The notes: generated by a model from the letters alone, not told the origin. 64,000 nucleotides of DNA from Spirochaetia bacterium UBA2205 (GCA_002328585.1 DCUV01000042.1:8700-72699), one strand, 5' to 3'. Numbered from the stretch's first letter, positions 17,142 through 27,205 are shown. Program-made: numbers and translations.

Positions 17142-18097
17142 TGATTTACCCTGCAACTGACATCACTATACAACAGGCAGCCGAAGCTCTAAAACAGGGC
17201 AGTGTGGTAGCCTTTCCCACCGAAACGGTATATGGATTAGGTGCAAATGCATTTGATACACTGGCTGTTGCAAGTATATTTGCCATAAAAGAGCGCCCCT
17301 ATTTTGATCCCTTGATTGTTCATGTCAATTCCCTGTCCATGGTTTCCATGGTGGCGGCTACCATACCACCTGTCGCAATGCAGTGTATGGAAAAGTTCTG
17401 GCCAGGACCATTGACAATAGTTTTACCCAAGAAGGATGATATCCCTGATATAGTAACAGCGGGGCTTGCAACCGTTGCCATACGCATGCCGTTGCATCCG
17501 GTTGCACTCAGGCTTATAGAGTTAGCAGATGTTCCTGTAGCAGCACCCAGTGCAAATCCTTTTGGCTATTTAAGCCCTACTACCGCACAACATGTTGCTA
17601 TGCAGTTGGGCACTAAAGTTGCTATGATCCTTGATGGTGGAAAATGTGCGGTTGGCGTTGAATCAACCATTATTAAAATTGAAAATGATGAAGTCAGTGT
17701 ACTGCGCTATGGTGGTATACCCGTTGAGGAAATTGAAAAGGCAACCGGGCTTGCGGCAACGTCGCATACCACAAAAATTGAGGCGCCGGGGCAGCTGCCC
17801 TACCATTACGCACCACAAACAAAGATTGTACTGGTTGGCGATATCATGTCCGTGCCCGATGATGCAACCTGCGGACTCCTGCTTTTTAAAAAAAGACATA
17901 TCCCCCATACCCATATTCATATCATGTGCTTATCGGATGATGGTGATATGCGCCAGGCTGCCGGCAATCTCTTTTCATGTTTACACACGCTTGATGCTTT
18001 GAAGCTTAAGGTTATCTATGCTGAGCAGGTAGAGGAGGTTGGTCTGGGCAGGGCAATCATGGATAGATTAAAAAAAGCACAGGCGCGCTTTATGTAG
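17141..18097 (+). CDS. L-threonylcarbamoyladenylate synthase, Sua5 type
   Basis: 318 residues. Makes threonylcarbamoyl-AMP, the first step of t6A37 modification in ANN-decoding tRNAs. Residues 1-200 are a YrdC domain (VVAFPTETVYGLGANAF, IKERPYFDPLIVHV, FWPGPLTIVL, VAIRMPLHPVA, VAAPSANPFGYLSPT). Residues 215-318 are the Sua5 C-terminal domain, joined by the typical APGQLPYHYAP linker. The length puts it in the Sua5 and not the short TsaC class. The partners TsaD, TsaB and TsaE are not in this window. Confidence 0.93.
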   Translation: MIYPATDITIQQAAEALKQGSVVAFPTETVYGLGANAFDTLAVASIFAIKERPYFDPLIVHVNSLSMVSMVAATIPPVAMQCMEKFWPGPLTIVLPKKDDIPDIVTAGLATVAIRMPLHPVALRLIELADVPVAAPSANPFGYLSPTTAQHVAMQLGTKVAMILDGGKCAVGVESTIIKIENDEVSVLRYGGIPVEEIEKATGLAATSHTTKIEAPGQLPYHYAPQTKIVLVGDIMSVPDDATCGLLLFKKRHIPHTHIHIMCLSDDGDMRQAAGNLFSCLHTLDALKLKVIYAEQVEEVGLGRAIMDRLKKAQARFM

Positions 18098-18172
18098 ATA
18101 AGGATAAAAAATAAATTGATATAGATTATATGAAAAGTTACTATATAATACGTGACAACTTGATATGAATAA

Positions 18173-18178
18173 TAGTAT
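18173..18178 (+). promoter_or_regulatory. candidate -10 of the toxin-antitoxin operon
   Basis: TAGTAT at 18173-18178 lies ten bases before the antitoxin ATG, with GTGACA 15 bases upstream. Transcription would start within a few bases of the ATG, and no Shine-Dalgarno sequence is visible. Confidence 0.35.
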
Positions 18179-18187
18179 GCTGTAATC

Positions 18188-18427
18188 ATGAAAACATTAC
18201 AGGTTGGCGAACTAAAATCAAAATTTTCGGAAGTGCTTGATTACATTAGAAAAGGCGAAGAAGTTGTCATTTCCTTTGGTAAAAAGAAGGAAAAACTTGC
18301 AGTTATAGTGCCGTATTCAAAATACAAAAAGGGAACAAATAGAAAATTAGGAATCTTAAAAAACAAAGCTTTTTTTGAAATACATAATGATTTTAAAATT
18401 ACAGATGAAGAATTATTTAACCTATGA
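18188..18427 (+). CDS. Phd/YefM-family antitoxin
   Basis: 79 residues. The N-terminal DNA-binding part matches Phd/YefM: MKTLQVGELKSKFSEVLDYIRKGEEVVIS, then a strand LAVIVPYSKY. The C-terminal tail is the toxin-binding region. It should neutralise the PIN toxin encoded next and repress the operon. The ATGA overlap (18424-18427) with the toxin gene supports coupled translation. Confidence 0.88.
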   Translation: MKTLQVGELKSKFSEVLDYIRKGEEVVISFGKKKEKLAVIVPYSKYKKGTNRKLGILKNKAFFEIHNDFKITDEELFNL

Positions 18428-18822
18428 ATTATTTACTTGATACTTATGCTTTCTTATGGGCATTATTTGATAGTGATCAACTATTAGAATCCGCTACGTC
18501 AGTTATTTTAAATCCTGAAAACACCATTTATGTAAGCGTAATCAGTTTTTGGGAAATTTCTTTAAAATTTAGTACAGGGAAATTGTCTTTACACAACATT
18601 TTTCCTGAGGAACTGCCTAAATATGCCCAAAAAGCCGGATTTGAGATATTGAATGTAATGGCTGCCGAAGTTTCGTCGTCATATAGACTTCCAAAGTTAA
18701 AACATAAAGCCCCCTTTGATCGCTTATTAATGTGGCAATGCATAAATAATAATATCTATTTGATTTCTAAAGATTCAGAATTATCTGAATATGAGGATCA
18801 TGGATTACAAATTATCTGGTAA
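18424..18822 (+). CDS. PIN-domain toxin (VapC-like ribonuclease)
   Basis: 132 residues, a full PIN domain. The four acidic metal ligands are visible: D6 (LLDTYAFLW), E44 (SFWEIS), D99 (APFDRLL) and D117 (SKDSEL). The family cleaves specific RNAs, often tRNA or rRNA. The APFDRLL motif puts it with the Phd-linked PIN toxins. No damage is seen, so the pair is probably functional. Neighbouring housekeeping genes suggest it inserted between the Sua5 gene and pgi. Confidence 0.9.
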   Translation: MNYLLDTYAFLWALFDSDQLLESATSVILNPENTIYVSVISFWEISLKFSTGKLSLHNIFPEELPKYAQKAGFEILNVMAAEVSSSYRLPKLKHKAPFDRLLMWQCINNNIYLISKDSELSEYEDHGLQIIW

Positions 18823-19013
18823 AATCATAGCTTAAAGTTATTTGCCCTAAAAAGCAAATCGTAATCGCTCTGTTTGTTTCAACCTGAAGCATGCAAAATG
18901 CGGGGGCGATAGCGATGGCTTCCTTCGTTGCTCTTTTCTTACTATAGATAAAAGTAATAGTGCGCTACTTCCGAAACCTGAACACGACCAGGATTATATC
19001 AACAATATTATGA

Positions 19014-19042
19014 TTGACATTTTGATAATGTGCACATAGTAT
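19014..19042 (+). promoter_or_regulatory. sigma-70-type promoter of pgi-tmk
   Basis: TTGACA (19014-19019), 17-base spacer, TAGTAT (19037-19042), about 66 bases upstream of pgi. This is the best-formed promoter in the window. Confidence 0.7.
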
Positions 19043-19108
19043 ATTGTGCTTTGAAAATAATTAATATCGGCATCATATCATAGGTATTTTGATAAAAAGG
19101 AGAGCATG

Positions 19109-20500
19109 ATGATACGCTTTGACTATAACTATTGTATGGAAGAACATATTGGTGCACACCATGGTATTACAGCAGATGATATGAAGAGCATTACAAAAAA
19201 AGCTGATGACGCTTTGCAACGCATGGAAGAAGAAAAGGCTAAAGGGCTGCTGGGTTTTTTGCAGGTGCCGTATGATACCGGCATTGTTGATGATATAAAA
19301 AAGTTTAAAGATTCCGTTGGATGGTGCAACACTATAGCGCTTATTGGTATTGGCGGCTCGGCGTTGGGTCCCCAGGCACTTAAGAATGCACTGGCTGATA
19401 TTTATTGGAATGAGTTACCTGACGAAAAACGGGGCAATAAGTGTAAGGTTTATTTCTATGACAATGTTGATCCTCTTGAAATGCATTCACTGCTTGCCAT
19501 GCTTGATGTTAGCAGAACAATATTCTTGGTAATTTCAAAATCGGGTGGCACTACCGAAACCAATGCAAATTTTGCAATAGTGCTTGATTATATAAAAAAA
19601 CATACCGGTGATTATGCAAAACATATTGTTACCATTACTGATCCTGAAAAGGGTATATTGCGGCAAATAACCCGTGAGGAAGGTTTTGTATCGTTCCCCA
19701 TTCCATCCAACGTTGGTGGCAGGTTTTCTGTGCTTACAGCTGTTGGTTTGGTGCTGGCAGAGTTTTTAGGGATTGATTCAAAAATTTTATTACAGGGAGC
19801 AGCCAGTATTGTAGATAGATATTATGGAAAAAGTTTATGGCATAACGCTCCGCTTTTAAATGCAGCGTTCCATTATGTATTTGATGTGAAGAAAAACAAG
19901 CGCATTAATGTGCTTATGCCCTATACACGCAGGCTTTTTGTTTTTGCGGATTGGTACAGACAGTTGTGGGCTGAATCGCTGGGCAAACGCTTTGACATAT
20001 ATGGCAATGAGGTGAAGGTTGGGCTTACTCCTGTTGCCGCGCTTGGTACTATAGATCAACATTCGCAACTTCAACTTTACTTAGAAGGACCGGATGATAA
20101 GGTAATTACGTTCCTTAAGCTGGAAGATTTTGGATGTGATATCATAATGCCAGAGTTTTACAAAGGCAAGAGTGAACTTGATTATCTTGGTGGAAAAAGT
20201 TTGCGCAAGCTCAATGGTTTTGAGGAGCAGGCTACTGAGCTTGTATTAAAAGAAGCATCCCGACCAAATGCCTCGATAATTTTACCGGGGTTAGATGAAA
20301 GATCAGTAGGACAGCTTATTATGTTTTTAGAAATGCAAACAGCCTACGCCGGATATCTATATAACATTAATCCATACGATCAGCCAGCGGTTGAACAGGG
20401 TAAACGTTTTACTTTTGGGCTACTCCAGAGACCCGGATATAATGAGTATGAGCAAAAGTTTAAAAGCGGGTATCAAAAAAAAGAAAACTATATACTATGA
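19109..20500 (+). CDS. pgi: glucose-6-phosphate isomerase
   Basis: 463 residues, in the range of the shorter bacterial Pgi group. It interconverts glucose-6-phosphate and fructose-6-phosphate. The SIS domains contain IGIGGSALGPQAL, SKSGGTTETN (sugar-phosphate loop), FPIPSNVGGRFSVLTAVGL and QLWAESLGKR, followed by QHSQLQLYLEGP. ATG 19109 sits six bases after AAGGAG (19097-19102), so it is preferred over the adjacent ATG 19106. It overlaps tmk by four bases. Confidence 0.95.
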   Translation: MIRFDYNYCMEEHIGAHHGITADDMKSITKKADDALQRMEEEKAKGLLGFLQVPYDTGIVDDIKKFKDSVGWCNTIALIGIGGSALGPQALKNALADIYWNELPDEKRGNKCKVYFYDNVDPLEMHSLLAMLDVSRTIFLVISKSGGTTETNANFAIVLDYIKKHTGDYAKHIVTITDPEKGILRQITREEGFVSFPIPSNVGGRFSVLTAVGLVLAEFLGIDSKILLQGAASIVDRYYGKSLWHNAPLLNAAFHYVFDVKKNKRINVLMPYTRRLFVFADWYRQLWAESLGKRFDIYGNEVKVGLTPVAALGTIDQHSQLQLYLEGPDDKVITFLKLEDFGCDIIMPEFYKGKSELDYLGGKSLRKLNGFEEQATELVLKEASRPNASIILPGLDERSVGQLIMFLEMQTAYAGYLYNINPYDQPAVEQGKRFTFGLLQRPGYNEYEQKFKSGYQKKENYIL

Positions 20501-21111
20501 AGATAACGACGCCGCTTTTGATTGTTTTTGAAGGAATTGATGGTGCAGGGAAATCAACACAGGCAGCATTACTGTATGCCTTTTGCAGGGAACTTGCCAA
20601 AACAGCGTTATTGCAGGAACCAACAAATAGCAAGTGGGGAAAAAGTATCCGCAAAATATTGCAGGGAGAGCTACAGGCAACAACGCAGCAGATGCTTGAT
20701 CTTTTTATACATGATAGAGCGTATGATGTAAAGCACAACATCAAGCCTTTATTGCATAAAGGATATGTGGTGATAGTTGATAGATATTTTTATTCAACTG
20801 CAGCGTATCAGGCAGGTGATGGTAACAGTCCTCATGACATCGTCCGCATGAATTGTGAAAAAGGTTTCCCTGTCCCCGACAGAGTATATTTTGTTGATAT
20901 TGAACCGGAGATTGCTCTTACAAGGATTGATATGCGATCAGGGAATAATCGGGACATTTTTGAAAAATTATCAGAGTTAACAAGAATCCGCAGTAACTAT
21001 CTGTCAATAGCCGATAGCAGTTTTTGTATTATCAATGGCAACAACAGTAAAGAAGCAATTTTTGATGCAATACAAAAAGATTTTATACAACATTTTAGTG
21101 ATGTAACGTAA
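20497..21111 (+). CDS. tmk: thymidylate kinase
   Basis: 204 residues. Phosphorylates dTMP to dTDP. The P-loop FEGIDGAGKSTQ is at the N-terminus, with DRYFYSTAAYQ as the DR(Y) substrate motif and FVDIEPEIALTRI before the lid. The ATGA overlap with pgi makes translational coupling likely, and the next gene starts seven bases after its stop, so pgi-tmk and the two signalling genes may be one long operon. Confidence 0.93.
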   Translation: MKITTPLLIVFEGIDGAGKSTQAALLYAFCRELAKTALLQEPTNSKWGKSIRKILQGELQATTQQMLDLFIHDRAYDVKHNIKPLLHKGYVVIVDRYFYSTAAYQAGDGNSPHDIVRMNCEKGFPVPDRVYFVDIEPEIALTRIDMRSGNNRDIFEKLSELTRIRSNYLSIADSSFCIINGNNSKEAIFDAIQKDFIQHFSDVT

Positions 21112-21118
21112 CAATACC

Positions 21119-22414
21119 ATGAAATTATTACGTCAGCTGGTGATTCAATGTTTTAATGTTTGTTTTATTGCCATTCTTTTATCAATGGGATGGATGCTTT
21201 ATAATGTCCATATCGCTGGTGATCTGCTTATCATCTTTCTTGTTATTGTTACAGTTACTGTTTTCCCGCTGTATACCTATTGGATAGAACATATCTATAA
21301 AAAAATTTTGCCTTTCAGGTATGAAGATCTTTATTTACAAACCGTTGATATGTTTTTATCGTTACAATCGTATGATGATATTATAAAAGTTATATTTGAA
21401 AGGGTGTTGCGCTTTATAGGGGTGAACTCAGGATTATTAATATTTTATTCACATGTCACCGATGACTACACCATATACTATCAAAAACAGCAAAAACAGA
21501 AGATAATCCGGAAAGCCCGCATTGATAAAAATAATATTATATTGAAGATCATCCAGTCAGGTGATGATATACTGATAAAGAGTAAGCTTGATCCCTCGTT
21601 GCATTTCCAACGGTCCATTATCTTTGAAATGGAAAAACTTGGCGGTGAGATCATAATTCCGATATATTATCATGATATATTTTTAGGACTTATGGTTATT
21701 GGTGAAAAGAAAACCAGAATTTCCAGAAAGGATATATTAATGTTGAAGGCACTTGCATCAAAGATTGCGACAGTTACTGTTAATAGTTTTTTTATGCATG
21801 AACTGATAAAAAATAAAGAGATAGAAAAAGAGTATGAACTATCATTCAAAGTATTGAAGAAGTTTTTGCCGCCTGACGAAGGTTTAGTACACAATACTCA
21901 TTACAGGGTAATACGCCATCACGGAAATGAGGCGCATTATTTCTTTAGCATATACAATTGTAGCGATAGTATATCGTATATCATCATCTGCTCATTAAGA
22001 GCAAATATACCTTTACTATCGCTGCTTATACCTGCCATTAGTGTTTTATTCCAGAGTTACGCACGTTTAGGTTATTATCCCCTTACTATTATAGAAAAGA
22101 TCAATGCCGTAATAAAGAAAAAGGAACTTATTGAAAAGGATCTTTCTTTGCTGGTACTAAAGAAATGCAACAATAATTATTCCATTGGGAAATCACGCAC
22201 TTCAGATGTAAAACTTTTTGTTTATAATGGATCTACCGTTAAACCTGTTGTGTGTAATGGTGACAGTTCTATGATAAGAAATCCTGCGCGTTTGATTATA
22301 GCCAGACATGACATGGCAGCAATCAAAAAAAATCCGGAATTGCTGGATAATACAGTATCGTTAAGCAACACCATAGGTGAAAATGAATTTATCATGATAC
22401 TTACGAGAGTATAA
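21119..22414 (+). CDS. membrane GAF protein with a degenerate PP2C/SpoIIE-like C-terminus (pseudophosphatase candidate)
   Basis: 431 residues. Two membrane helices (about 8-28 and 33-55), then a GAF-like sensor domain (about 75-235), then a C-terminal domain from about 255. The last part aligns by eye with the SpoIIE domain of the next gene: SDSISYIIICSLRANIPLLSLL stands where the partner has AVVIADISGHGLSAAM, and PLTIIEKINAVI where the partner has NVVAELNHFL. None of the metal-binding Asp residues (GDYYD, DISGHG, TDGL, DD) is kept. It overlaps the partner gene by one base. It may be a regulatory, non-catalytic partner; no function is proven. Confidence 0.65.
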   Translation: MKLLRQLVIQCFNVCFIAILLSMGWMLYNVHIAGDLLIIFLVIVTVTVFPLYTYWIEHIYKKILPFRYEDLYLQTVDMFLSLQSYDDIIKVIFERVLRFIGVNSGLLIFYSHVTDDYTIYYQKQQKQKIIRKARIDKNNIILKIIQSGDDILIKSKLDPSLHFQRSIIFEMEKLGGEIIIPIYYHDIFLGLMVIGEKKTRISRKDILMLKALASKIATVTVNSFFMHELIKNKEIEKEYELSFKVLKKFLPPDEGLVHNTHYRVIRHHGNEAHYFFSIYNCSDSISYIIICSLRANIPLLSLLIPAISVLFQSYARLGYYPLTIIEKINAVIKKKELIEKDLSLLVLKKCNNNYSIGKSRTSDVKLFVYNGSTVKPVVCNGDSSMIRNPARLIIARHDMAAIKKNPELLDNTVSLSNTIGENEFIMILTRV

Positions 22415-24726
22415 TGAAGAAACATTATAGAATATATGGTTGCATTGTTTTTTATATTGTTTTTTTTATACTGATAGTTCCACAAAGCTATCACAATGCA
22501 TTGCAGTATACCTTTGACCGACTGGTAATTGGGAAAACATTCTATTATCCAATTTCATCGTTTCCTAAAGCTATGTTTCAATATCATATCATTTCGTGCA
22601 GGCAATTGGCCACTACCGGTAATGATGACGCTGGCATTGAATGTACCATAGCAGGGAATAATGAGGTGCTGCAGCAGCAATTTATTAATAATAACAGGAC
22701 TGCAGTGTGGATAGTATTGATTGTTAGTATTTCGTCGATTGTGATGGTGCTATGGGGAATAGGGGTTTACCTGGCTCGTCGTGATATATTTTCCCATCTA
22801 TTTATGATTGTTGCTATGTCGATTGCATTATGTTTATTAATGTATATAGATGTTTTTTTTACAGGGAAGTTGTTCATCATGTTCCCAGCGGTCAATATTC
22901 TGGTGGGATGGTCGTTGATGCATGTAACATTTACCATCAATGATTATAGTAAAAATGCTAAAAAAGTGTGGTATACCGCTGCTGCCTGCATAGCTGTAGT
23001 GCTAAGCATTATATCATTAGTTAGCAATATTGCTTTTGAAACAATATACATGTTTACGATCATCATGACTCTACTGTTATTTTTTGTTTCGATTATGGTT
23101 TTGACGGTTAACATTAACCATAAGCTATCATTTGTATTACGACGAAATCTTGTCATTGCTGCTGCTATTTTTCTTGGAGGTGTAGTGCCCTATGCAATTT
23201 TATTAACGGGAACTATCGCCGATATATATCCTGGCATATTATTTGCTCTTTTTTTTGCAATTGCTACCCCTGTCAGTGCTGGCAATGGACTTCTTGTAAG
23301 CTCAAGTCTTGCCTCCATGGCAAATCTGCAAAAAAACTTTATAGCAATGGTAATGGACATTATTATTGCTGTTGTGCTGGCATTCAGTTTATTTTATATA
23401 TATAATTTTTATTCAATTTTATCCGGTATGTATTATGGTATCATTATTTTTGTTATTGCCATGCTTATTTTATTGCACCTGAGGATGCTTATTGTACGGA
23501 CTTTTGACGATATCATATTTTTAAACAATGATGAATATGCACTATCCTTACAAAGAATTGCCGAGATTATTACATCGCCAAGAAATTTAAAGGATAAATT
23601 AGATTCAATACAGTCAGAGTTGCATACCTTAATCAGGATTGAAGGGATACAGTATGCCATCATTGATGATTATGAGTATGGTGATAGTAGAATTATAAAT
23701 GTAAAATCTGACTCTGATATAGTTACCTTTTTTAAAAAAAGAAAAGAAACCATCACAATGACAAGTTCTTTTACCAACAAGGAATATGAAAGGGCATTGG
23801 AAAGGTATTGTAAACATGATCACATATCATCATGTATTCCAGTTTATATTGATGGGATTTTACAGGGGGTTCTTTTAATCAAAGGCAAAGAAGGTGATTA
23901 TTTTACAAACCCTGAGCTAAGTTTTTTAGCAATGTTGTCTTTGCAGGTACACCAGTTGATTGTTAATTCTAAAGCTTTAGCTGAATATATTGCATCACGG
24001 AACTATGAAAAAGAAATGGACCTTGCATCATATATACAGTTGAGGCTCTTCCCCAAAAAATCACCTGTTGATTGTGGCATTCAGTTTGCAATATATGCAC
24101 GGCCATACCTTAAGGTAACCGGCGATTATTATGATATTGTTACTATTGACAAAAATAAGGTGGCGGTGGTCATTGCTGATATTTCAGGGCATGGTTTGTC
24201 AGCTGCAATGATCTTATCGGCAACAAGCGCCATCATCAATGGTATGTTAAAAGAAAAAAAGAACATTAGCAATGTTGTTGCAGAATTAAATCATTTCCTT
24301 ACCATGCGCTATCAGGGATTTGAACTCATAACATTATTTATTGGACTATTCAATAAGAAGACACGATCAATGGAATATATTAATGCCGGTCATTTAGCTC
24401 CGGTGGTATTATCACAAGATAAAAAATTCTATAGATTGGAAGGGAGATCAAAGATTTTAGGAGTGGATCCTGCGGCACAATTTCATGCATCACGGTATTC
24501 TTTCAAAACTGGTGACGAAATGATACTTTACACCGATGGGTTGACAGATTTATATGATGCTGGAAGGGATATATCGTTTGGGGATGAAGGATTGGAAGAA
24601 GTTTTGCAACAAACAACTATGAAACCTATTGAGGAGAAGATCCATGCAATTACTGAAGCAATTGAGGCTTTTGGACAGGAACATATCAAAGATGATATTA
24701 CCATCGTTGGTATGCATATTGATTAG
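22414..24726 (+). CDS. membrane-anchored GAF and SpoIIE-type serine phosphatase
   Basis: 770 residues. An N-terminal helix and a periplasmic loop (about 30-92) are followed by roughly nine membrane helices to about residue 365. A GAF domain follows (about 390-535) with VYIDGILQGVLLIKG. A PP2C domain spans about 545-770. The catalytic metal ligands are intact: D571 in GDYYD, D589 in ADISGHGLSAAM, YTDGLTD and DDITIV. Such proteins dephosphorylate STAS antagonists such as the one encoded at 5877-6224 (inference). The layout, a multi-pass sensor fused to SpoIIE, is common in spirochaetes. Confidence 0.88.
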   Translation: MKKHYRIYGCIVFYIVFFILIVPQSYHNALQYTFDRLVIGKTFYYPISSFPKAMFQYHIISCRQLATTGNDDAGIECTIAGNNEVLQQQFINNNRTAVWIVLIVSISSIVMVLWGIGVYLARRDIFSHLFMIVAMSIALCLLMYIDVFFTGKLFIMFPAVNILVGWSLMHVTFTINDYSKNAKKVWYTAAACIAVVLSIISLVSNIAFETIYMFTIIMTLLLFFVSIMVLTVNINHKLSFVLRRNLVIAAAIFLGGVVPYAILLTGTIADIYPGILFALFFAIATPVSAGNGLLVSSSLASMANLQKNFIAMVMDIIIAVVLAFSLFYIYNFYSILSGMYYGIIIFVIAMLILLHLRMLIVRTFDDIIFLNNDEYALSLQRIAEIITSPRNLKDKLDSIQSELHTLIRIEGIQYAIIDDYEYGDSRIINVKSDSDIVTFFKKRKETITMTSSFTNKEYERALERYCKHDHISSCIPVYIDGILQGVLLIKGKEGDYFTNPELSFLAMLSLQVHQLIVNSKALAEYIASRNYEKEMDLASYIQLRLFPKKSPVDCGIQFAIYARPYLKVTGDYYDIVTIDKNKVAVVIADISGHGLSAAMILSATSAIINGMLKEKKNISNVVAELNHFLTMRYQGFELITLFIGLFNKKTRSMEYINAGHLAPVVLSQDKKFYRLEGRSKILGVDPAAQFHASRYSFKTGDEMILYTDGLTDLYDAGRDISFGDEGLEEVLQQTTMKPIEEKIHAITEAIEAFGQEHIKDDITIVGMHID

Positions 24727-27142
24727 CATATTCTGGAGCAATTTGGTTTATGCAGAAATGAAGGTGCAGCCATCCGATGGTGTATTCCCTGGTGTTACCG
24801 CATCGGTGCCTTCGTTGCCGGCATATAGCTATAGCAATCCAGTGTATGCTGATATCAATGAAGGGTTTTCTTTGCAGTATCGATATGCTTATATAGACCC
24901 CGTAGGTGTTGGGACTCACTATGTTGCTACTACATTTTACGGCTTTACCGTAGGGTATAATACACTGGAGATAGAAATTGGTGATAAAGAAATTACTAAG
25001 ACGGATGGCAATTCATGGTATTTTGCAAAAGGCATTATGCTTACAGACTGGTTTGGCTTTGGAATATTATATAATCGATATACTTTTGAGGATGAAACGG
25101 TCAAAGCGTGGGGATATAGCTTCCTGTTGCAACCTTCAAAGTATCTATCATTTGGGTGTGTTATAGATCATGCAAATGAGCCATCACCTGGCTTACTTAC
25201 ATTACGGCAGCGTGAATGGTATTCAATGAGTCTTCGTCCCTTTGGAAATATGTTTTCTCTTTCATGGGATATCAAACGATATGAAGGTGAGGAATGGAGT
25301 GATGTGTTGCATATATTTACCCTCTCAGGGATGATGTGGCATGATATCCTTTATGCTGCACAGTATGATTCAGATAAAAATATTTCTTTTTCATTGGCTA
25401 TCCCCTTTGACATTTCAACCAGAACAGGCGCGTCATCTATCTATGATTTTGGGTATACCAATTTTAACAAGCAGGAAGCACATGCGTATACGTTTGGCAT
25501 TACCCTTACTGAGGAACGATTCAGAAATGCCATAGGGCAAAAACAGCGATTTTTGTCGATAGTTTTACAGGAGCCTGTTAAAGAGATAAAGGAAAGAGGA
25601 ATATTTGAGCGCTCACGAGCATCCTTCTTTGAAATTGTCCGCTCATTGCGCGAAGCAACGTATGATGAAAGTATAAAAGGTGTAATAGTACAGATAGATG
25701 CGCCGGTGCTAACATTTGCACAGGCACAGGAAATTCGTGAAGAGATAAAACGGTGTAAAGGAAATGGAAAACCCGTATATTGTATTGTAACGTCTGTTGG
25801 TAATTTAGAATATTATGTTGCATCGGCTGCAACTAAAATTTATTATACCCCAAACCAGCCATTTGGCATTACCGGACTTAAGGCCGAGGTGTATTTTTTT
25901 AAAGGTCTTCTGGATAAGGTGGGTATCAGGTTTGAAGAGGTAAAAAAAGGCCAGTATAAATCATTTGGCGAGTCGTTTACCCGTCAGCACATATCAGATG
26001 CAGCACGGGAAAATCTTATAGAAGTATTGAAAGACCTTAACCAGCAATTTATAAGCGATATTGCTCATGATAGAAATGTAACCGTAGAAGATGTTGAAGA
26101 GTGCATAGCAAGCGGCATTTTGACACCGCAGCAGGCTCAGGCAAAAGGATTTGTTGATGTGATTGCCCGTCCAATGGAAGTGTTGCAGAGCCTTGGCGTG
26201 GAGCGATATGGACTATCATACATGGTGCAGTGCGACGACTATGTAGAAGAAAAGATGTATGTATACGATTGGGGTCAAAAACCTCAGATTGCAGTTATCT
26301 ATGTTGAGGGAAATATTATACGCGGCATTGCTAAGGATAATAATTTTCTATCGCCAGCTATGATTGGTGATAGAAACTATCAAGAATATTTAGAGAAGGT
26401 TTTTGCTGACAAATCAGTGAAGGCGGTTGTAATTCGTATAAATTCTGGCGGTGGTTCGGCCATTGCATCTGATTTGATGTGGCATTCGCTTGTAGCAATG
26501 AAAAAACGCTATAATAAACCTGTAGTCATCTCGTTTGGCAATATGGCAGCTTCAGGTGGGTATTACATTGCCTGTACAGGCGATACAATATTTACCAGTA
26601 AATCAACTATCACCGGCTCAATTGGTGTACTATTTGGTAAGCTAAACCTTGAAGAGCTATATGCAAAATTAGGCATCAGCAAAGACACAATCAAAATGAG
26701 CGAGTTTGCTGACATCTTTTCTGAATCCAGGGCAATGAACGATAAGGAAAAGCAGCTTATACAAAAGAATGTTGATTTTACCTATAATGAATTTATCCAG
26801 AAGGTGGAGATGGGCAGGAATATACCCACCGAAGCTATTCCACAGGTTGCAGAAGGGAAAATTTTTACTGGTTCGCAAGCTCTGAACAATGGACTTGCTG
26901 ACACACAGGGCGGGCTTATCGTTGCACTGTCGTATGCGGCAAGTTTAGCAAACATAAAAGGTGAGTTTAAGGTTATCCAGTTACCGGAAAAGGATATTGA
27001 CTTGCGAAAAATCTTGAAGGGAACAAGTTTTCAGACAGCTCTTTCCGATATGCTGCAGTATATGTACAATATGCTGATTTTTGAATCTCTCAATAAAGAA
27101 GAGGTGTTGTTACTCTATCCTTATGAGATAGTTATTAAGTAG
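24692..27142 (+). CDS. sppA: SppA-type signal peptide peptidase with a large beta-rich N-terminal extension
   Basis: About 816 residues from ATG 24692, which puts a signal peptide (to LVYA) at the N-terminus and overlaps the phosphatase gene by 35 bases; 24629 would be a longer alternative. Residues about 25-300 are rich in aromatic and Gly strands resembling an outer-membrane or periplasmic beta domain. Two S49 domains follow: the first has a YKSFGE segment with the candidate catalytic Lys, and the second has INSGGGSA and the Ser nucleophile in NMAASGGYY. Classic SppA is an inner-membrane enzyme that clears cleaved signal peptides. The extension suggests a different membrane or substrate. 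Confidence 0.82.
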   Translation: MILPSLVCILISIFWSNLVYAEMKVQPSDGVFPGVTASVPSLPAYSYSNPVYADINEGFSLQYRYAYIDPVGVGTHYVATTFYGFTVGYNTLEIEIGDKEITKTDGNSWYFAKGIMLTDWFGFGILYNRYTFEDETVKAWGYSFLLQPSKYLSFGCVIDHANEPSPGLLTLRQREWYSMSLRPFGNMFSLSWDIKRYEGEEWSDVLHIFTLSGMMWHDILYAAQYDSDKNISFSLAIPFDISTRTGASSIYDFGYTNFNKQEAHAYTFGITLTEERFRNAIGQKQRFLSIVLQEPVKEIKERGIFERSRASFFEIVRSLREATYDESIKGVIVQIDAPVLTFAQAQEIREEIKRCKGNGKPVYCIVTSVGNLEYYVASAATKIYYTPNQPFGITGLKAEVYFFKGLLDKVGIRFEEVKKGQYKSFGESFTRQHISDAARENLIEVLKDLNQQFISDIAHDRNVTVEDVEECIASGILTPQQAQAKGFVDVIARPMEVLQSLGVERYGLSYMVQCDDYVEEKMYVYDWGQKPQIAVIYVEGNIIRGIAKDNNFLSPAMIGDRNYQEYLEKVFADKSVKAVVIRINSGGGSAIASDLMWHSLVAMKKRYNKPVVISFGNMAASGGYYIACTGDTIFTSKSTITGSIGVLFGKLNLEELYAKLGISKDTIKMSEFADIFSESRAMNDKEKQLIQKNVDFTYNEFIQKVEMGRNIPTEAIPQVAEGKIFTGSQALNNGLADTQGGLIVALSYAASLANIKGEFKVIQLPEKDIDLRKILKGTSFQTALSDMLQYMYNMLIFESLNKEEVLLLYPYEIVIK

Positions 27143-27205
27143 GGGCAGGGTGTTATTCCATCGAAACGGTATTCCCAATAAAAAAGTATTGATGGCAGGA
27201 TATGA

